Made by a program: the position numbers and the translations under genes. The notes beneath the pieces were generated by a model, which saw only the letters and a program-made list of their open reading frames with translations, had not been told where the DNA came from and did not search any database. A stretch of DNA of 64,000 nt from assembly GCF_024713945.1 (NCBI RefSeq), contig NC_134680.1, positions 5,639,501 through 5,703,500 on the forward strand, given 5' to 3'. Source of the DNA: Dermatophagoides farinae (lineage: Eukaryota; Arthropoda; Arachnida; Sarcoptiformes; Pyroglyphidae). Below are positions 60,905-64,000 of this stretch, piece after piece (position 1 is the stretch's first letter; each line of letters starts with the position of its first letter).

Positions 60905-61361
60905 GCTTTTTTTATTTATTTATTTTTAAACGAAAAACAAATTTTTTTTTCTCGATTAGAAATGTGCTTAGATTTCTTTTAGAAAACATATTCTTTTATA
61001 GTTGGAACAAAAAAACCAAACAAACAAACACTTGTCGCACAAAGATCAAGTGCAAACCACTTGTCATTCATCATTCATCATCTATCACAAAAAAACAATA
61101 TTCTTGGAATTTTTATCTAATCAACAAAAAAATGACCTTTTTTTTCTTACCACTTTAAATTAATAGATTGATTATAACTTTATTGATTGGCAATCGATTG
61201 AAAAATTATTATCATCATCATCATCATCATTTTTTATTTCATTGAAAAACAGTAAAATAATTATCAAAATATACAAATTCAAGGTGAGCATCGATGAAAA
61301 AAAAATCAAGCACATCTGATCCATATATCCGATTCATCGTGGATAAAATCCCCATCGGTTA
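60905..61361. other. Spacer between small secreted genes
   Basis: It contains the TATA element for member 1 and the 3' flank of member 2. ATC and A-runs are present; nothing else was seen. Confidence 0.4.
60993..61000 (-). promoter_or_regulatory. TATA box of small secreted gene 1
   Basis: TATAAAAG on the minus strand, 89 bp upstream of the ATG at 60904, which leaves a ~60-base leader after a normal TATA-to-start distance. Confidence 0.5.
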
Positions 61362-61685
61362 TCATCCAATATTTTTGCACATTTTTCGTATCGATTCAAG
61401 TAAGTTTAATGCAACGTGAAATGCTGTATCATTATAAATATCCATTTTAACATCATGGAATTGTTTCAATATTGTTTCCACATCATTACAACCAGCAGTA
61501 CTGGCTTGTTTGGCTGATATTTCCGCCATCTTGTATAAAACATTGTATAATGACGGATAAAAACTAATAGTCGAATCAGGTGAATCGTCAACATTTGTTA
61601 ATGAATAATGATCAAAAGATTGATCGATAGGCAACGAAAGAATTATCGGCACAAAACAAATTAAAAGGAAAAGAATTTTCATCAT
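61362..61685 (-). CDS. Small secreted helical protein, family member 2
   Basis: A single exon of 107 residues beginning with a signal peptide (MMKILFLLICFVPIILSLP). The mature part has an acidic/Ser stretch, then LYNVLYKMAEISAKQASTAG, CNDVETILKQFHD, and FHVALNLLESIRKMCK. Two cysteines, one in CNDVE and one near the end, could pair. Its helical unit aligns by hydrophobic pattern with members 1 and 3, but it lacks their intron after the signal peptide. Secreted; role unknown. Confidence 0.68.
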   Translation of the reverse strand: MMKILFLLICFVPIILSLPIDQSFDHYSLTNVDDSPDSTISFYPSLYNVLYKMAEISAKQASTAGCNDVETILKQFHDVKMDIYNDTAFHVALNLLESIRKMCKNIG

Positions 61686-61758
61686 TGTGTGATATATAGA
61701 TTCGATGATTTAAAACAGAAAAAAAATTGTAATACAAAAACAAGCTGAAATCAATTCA

Positions 61759-61766
61759 TTTTTATA
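61759..61766 (-). promoter_or_regulatory. TATA box of small secreted gene 2
   Basis: TATAAAAA on the minus strand, 74 bp before the ATG at 61685. The spacing is right for a short leader. Confidence 0.5.
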
Positions 61767-61870
61767 GCATCGATTTCTCGATATTTTATAACAAAGGATT
61801 AACAAATAGGATCAATCAATCATTCATTCCATGATCACTAAGGTAAAACCAAAAATTTTTTTCTTTATTT

Positions 61871-62248
61871 TCATTTAAAAAGTTTACTCGGTTTTTTCAA
61901 CATTTGTCCCATTAATTGTAATTGTAAAAATGATAAAATCTGTGTCTCATCATCATCTGTGGCACCTTTTGTTTGTAATAATTGTGCTGCTGTTTCGAAT
62001 ATCGTCTGATCACCGTTAAGACCAGATTCATTTGCTTTATGTGCCAATGATTGTATGATTTGTATTAATAATTGTCGTTTTCCTGTCGAAATTGATGATG
62101 CTGATGATGACGATGATGGTGATGATGGTAATGCATCTATTGCCATAAAAAAAAATTTTTTTTCAATAAATCAAATAAAAAAAAAAAAATACTTACCACC
62201 ACCACCAATAATCAGGAATAATGATACAAATAAAAATATTGATTTCAT
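61871..62248 (-). CDS. Small secreted helical protein, family member 3
   Basis: Exon 1 (62197-62248) encodes a signal peptide (MKSIFLFVSLFLIIGGG). Exon 2 (61871-62136) joins in phase 1 (donor GTAAGT, acceptor GCAATAG), giving 105 residues. A short Ser/Pro/Ala linker precedes the helical unit LLIQIIQSLAHKANESGLNG, IFETAAQLLQTKGAT and ILSFLQLQLMGQMLKK. The intron lies right after the signal peptide in the same phase as in member 1. No cysteines in the mature chain. Secreted; role unknown. Confidence 0.66.
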
Positions 62249-63716
62249 TTTCTTCTTGATCGATTGATTTATTACTTCGAGAAAAAAATTTTTTTTTTGT
62301 CTTTAATCCAGGATTTGCCGTTGCCGTTGCCGTTGTTGTTGTTGTTTAATTATCATTTTTATATTTATACCAATCGATTGATTGATTGATTGATTGATTG
62401 ATTTTATTTATTTTCAACATGATGTGTCAACAATGTACTCAATGTTGATAAATCAACAAGTTTTTTTTATTATTTTTTTTTAATTTTTAAATCATAAATA
62501 CGGAAAATTCCATATCCATTATTAATCTATCAAGTGGTTCTTGAAAATTGTGTACACACACACACACACACACACCATTTATTTTATCTACAGCCAATAA
62601 TAATATTCATCACATACAAGGATCATCAAATAATAATATATATTGATACAATACGATTCATGAAAAACAGTAAATTGAAAATTATCTTCAAAATCTAATC
62701 ATCTACAACAGGTGTGTGTGTGTGTGTGTTAATAAACTTGACAAAATCCGTTATTCGAAGCAATGATGACCATTTCTATATGTAATGTGTGTATGTGTGA
62801 AAATAAAATGGAACACACACACACACACACAGTAGTCTTGAATGATGTTTGATTTTTAATTGCTGAACTATTTACTTATTTTCTCAATCTGTTCATTTGG
62901 GACAAACATTTGAAGTTTGAAAATTGATTAATGAAAAGAAATGATCATGATGATGATGATCATGATGATATGAATGGTGAAACAAAAAACAAACAAAAAA
63001 AATCATATGTTCAAGACACACATTATCAGCCTTTTGATCATGATTGATTCCATGTTTCAAATGGTTGAACTTTTTTTTCATCTCTCTTCTCATGTGTTCA
63101 TCAAAAAAAAAAAAAACTAGATTCATCATCATCATTTGAATATTTGATTTCGATATATCGATTGTATAGAAAATCGTAAACAAAACAAAACGGAACGTAT
63201 GTTTGAAAATTCGAACGTTTTAAGATTATCTCATTATCATCATCATCATCATCATCATAATCATTACCATAATCAATGACGAAAAGTTTTTTTTTTTTTG
63301 ATCGATACACCACGAACAACAAACCATATTGGACATTGAAAAAAAAAACATTCGAGGACAAGTTTGTTGTTTTTTTTCCCCATATTCAAACAAGCAAACA
63401 AGAAAAAAAAATTTCCATACTGAAGATGTTTAAAGATGATAAGCTATATGTAATGTGAACCGACAAAACGCGATAAATAAAAATTGTAAACGAAATTTCC
63501 GTGTTTTCAAAAAGAAAAAAAAACTGAAATATCAATTCATTTTTTTTTTGGAAGGGCCAAAATCCAGTTAAAGTTCAAATGACTCTTTTTCGTATTTGTT
63601 AGGTCCAAAAAATAAATAATGAAGAAAAATGATCTTGTTTGTTGTTGTTACTGTTGTTTTTATCTGTAAAGAGTCTTGATGAAATGACAATTTATTATCT
63701 GCTTTATTTTGCCCAC
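62249..63716. other. 1.5-kb intergenic region with CA/TG tracts
   Basis: It contains a TGAT repeat (about 62378-62402), CA at about 62554-62575, TG at about 62711-62729 and CA at about 62815-62831, plus ATC runs. No coding exon was seen. Confidence 0.4.
62362..62369 (-). promoter_or_regulatory. TATA box of small secreted gene 3
   Basis: TATAAATA on the minus strand, 114 bp before the ATG at 62248. Confidence 0.4.
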
Positions 63717-63723
63717 TATAAAA
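63717..63723 (+). promoter_or_regulatory. TATA box of the right-edge secreted gene
   Basis: TATAAAA after a GC-richer GCCCAC, 130 bp before the ATG at 63853. A start about 30 bp downstream would give a leader of ~100 bases with AACGAACAAAC repeats. Confidence 0.5.
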
Positions 63724-63852
63724 ACCGATCAATACGGATGCTATCGAAATCATAAACGAATTGTATCATCATTCAAACGAACGAACAAACAAACGACATA
63801 CTGTGAACATTTTTTTTTTTTTTTTTTGGTTTCATTTTAATCATCATCAATA

Positions 63853-64000
63853 ATGCGTTGGTTTCAATTATTATTGGCCACTGTGGTCATTGTGGCCATC
63901 ATCTATGTCAATCAACAGGTGGAGGGAAAAAAATTAAAAAAGAAAGAATTAATTGCATTGATTCTTTTATCGAAAATACCAAAGAAAAAACTCATCTTAC
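63853..64000 (+). CDS. Small secreted Lys-rich protein, cut by window edge
   Basis: Only the first 49 codons are in view. They encode a signal peptide (MRWFQLLLATVVIVAIIYV, cleavage likely after VEG), then a very basic start of the mature chain, KKLKKKELIALILLSKIPKK. The alternating Lys/hydrophobic pattern could form an amphipathic helix, as in many cationic antimicrobial peptides, but the rest of the gene is needed. A TATA box lies upstream. It is not clearly related to the helical family at 60.5-62.2 kb. Confidence 0.6.
   Translation, partial: MRWFQLLLATVVIVAIIYVNQQVEGKKLKKKELIALILLSKIPKKKLIL

Noticed and set aside
1-64000. Mobile elements, tRNA or rRNA genes, CRISPR arrays
   Set aside because: I looked for transposase, reverse transcriptase and capsid motifs, long terminal repeats, and tRNA-like box A/B arrangements and saw none; repeats are simple-sequence only. 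Short divergent elements could still be missed by eye.

Overview
This window is AT-rich eukaryotic DNA packed with protein-coding genes on both strands. It shows short introns (about 58-82 bp, GT...AG), pervasive ATG/ATC/CAA trinucleotide tracts, and many poly-Asp, poly-Ser, poly-Gln and poly-Asn runs. Gene content (innexin, gustatory-receptor-like arrays, NRF-6-like acyltransferases, otopetrin, a glutamate transporter) points to an arthropod. Compactness and base style resemble an astigmatid mite such as a house dust mite; that is an inference from style and families, not from a database match.

Layout, left to right. 0-1.1 kb: 5' part of a secreted low-complexity gene (minus). 1.8-3.3 kb: RhoGAP gene of the ARHGAP18/28/40 type (plus), convergent with a short ASPM-like spindle gene (3.4-5.3 kb, minus). 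5.6-9.8 kb: three tandem gustatory-receptor-like genes with a shared phase-2 first intron. 10.1-12.4 kb: an SLC1 glutamate transporter preceded, in the same spliced reading frame, by a four-helix membrane domain. 13.2-14.1 kb: a separate four-helix membrane protein. 14.4-21.0 kb: three more gustatory-receptor-like genes of a second subfamily. 21.1-22.5 kb: secreted Ser/Lys-rich gene with a frame break. 22.7-23.4 kb: SRP19. 23.4-27.5 kb: gene-poor. 27.5-30.1 kb: ABCG1/4-like transporter with a one-base frame break. 31.0-33.1 kb: secreted charged protein and a convergent mucin-like membrane protein. 33.7-34.9 kb: innexin. 36.9-38.4 kb: secreted Pro/Gln-rich protein. 39.4-42.4 kb: otopetrin proton channel. 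42.6-47.5 kb and 52.2-55.7 kb: two NRF-6-like acyltransferases with matching intron positions. 56.1-59.3 kb: unidentified large Cys/His-motif protein. 60.5-62.2 kb: three small secreted helical proteins, apparently one family. 63.9 kb: start of another small secreted protein cut by the window edge.

The genes do not form one pathway. The main themes are chemosensory tandem arrays (six receptors), membrane transport and signalling (SLC1, ABCG, innexin, otopetrin), and fast-evolving small secreted proteins with TATA-box promoters. All exon joins were worked out by hand from splice consensus and frame; for most multi-exon genes the summed coding length is a multiple of three, which supports them. 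I saw no tRNA, rRNA, CRISPR array, transposon or viral remnant.
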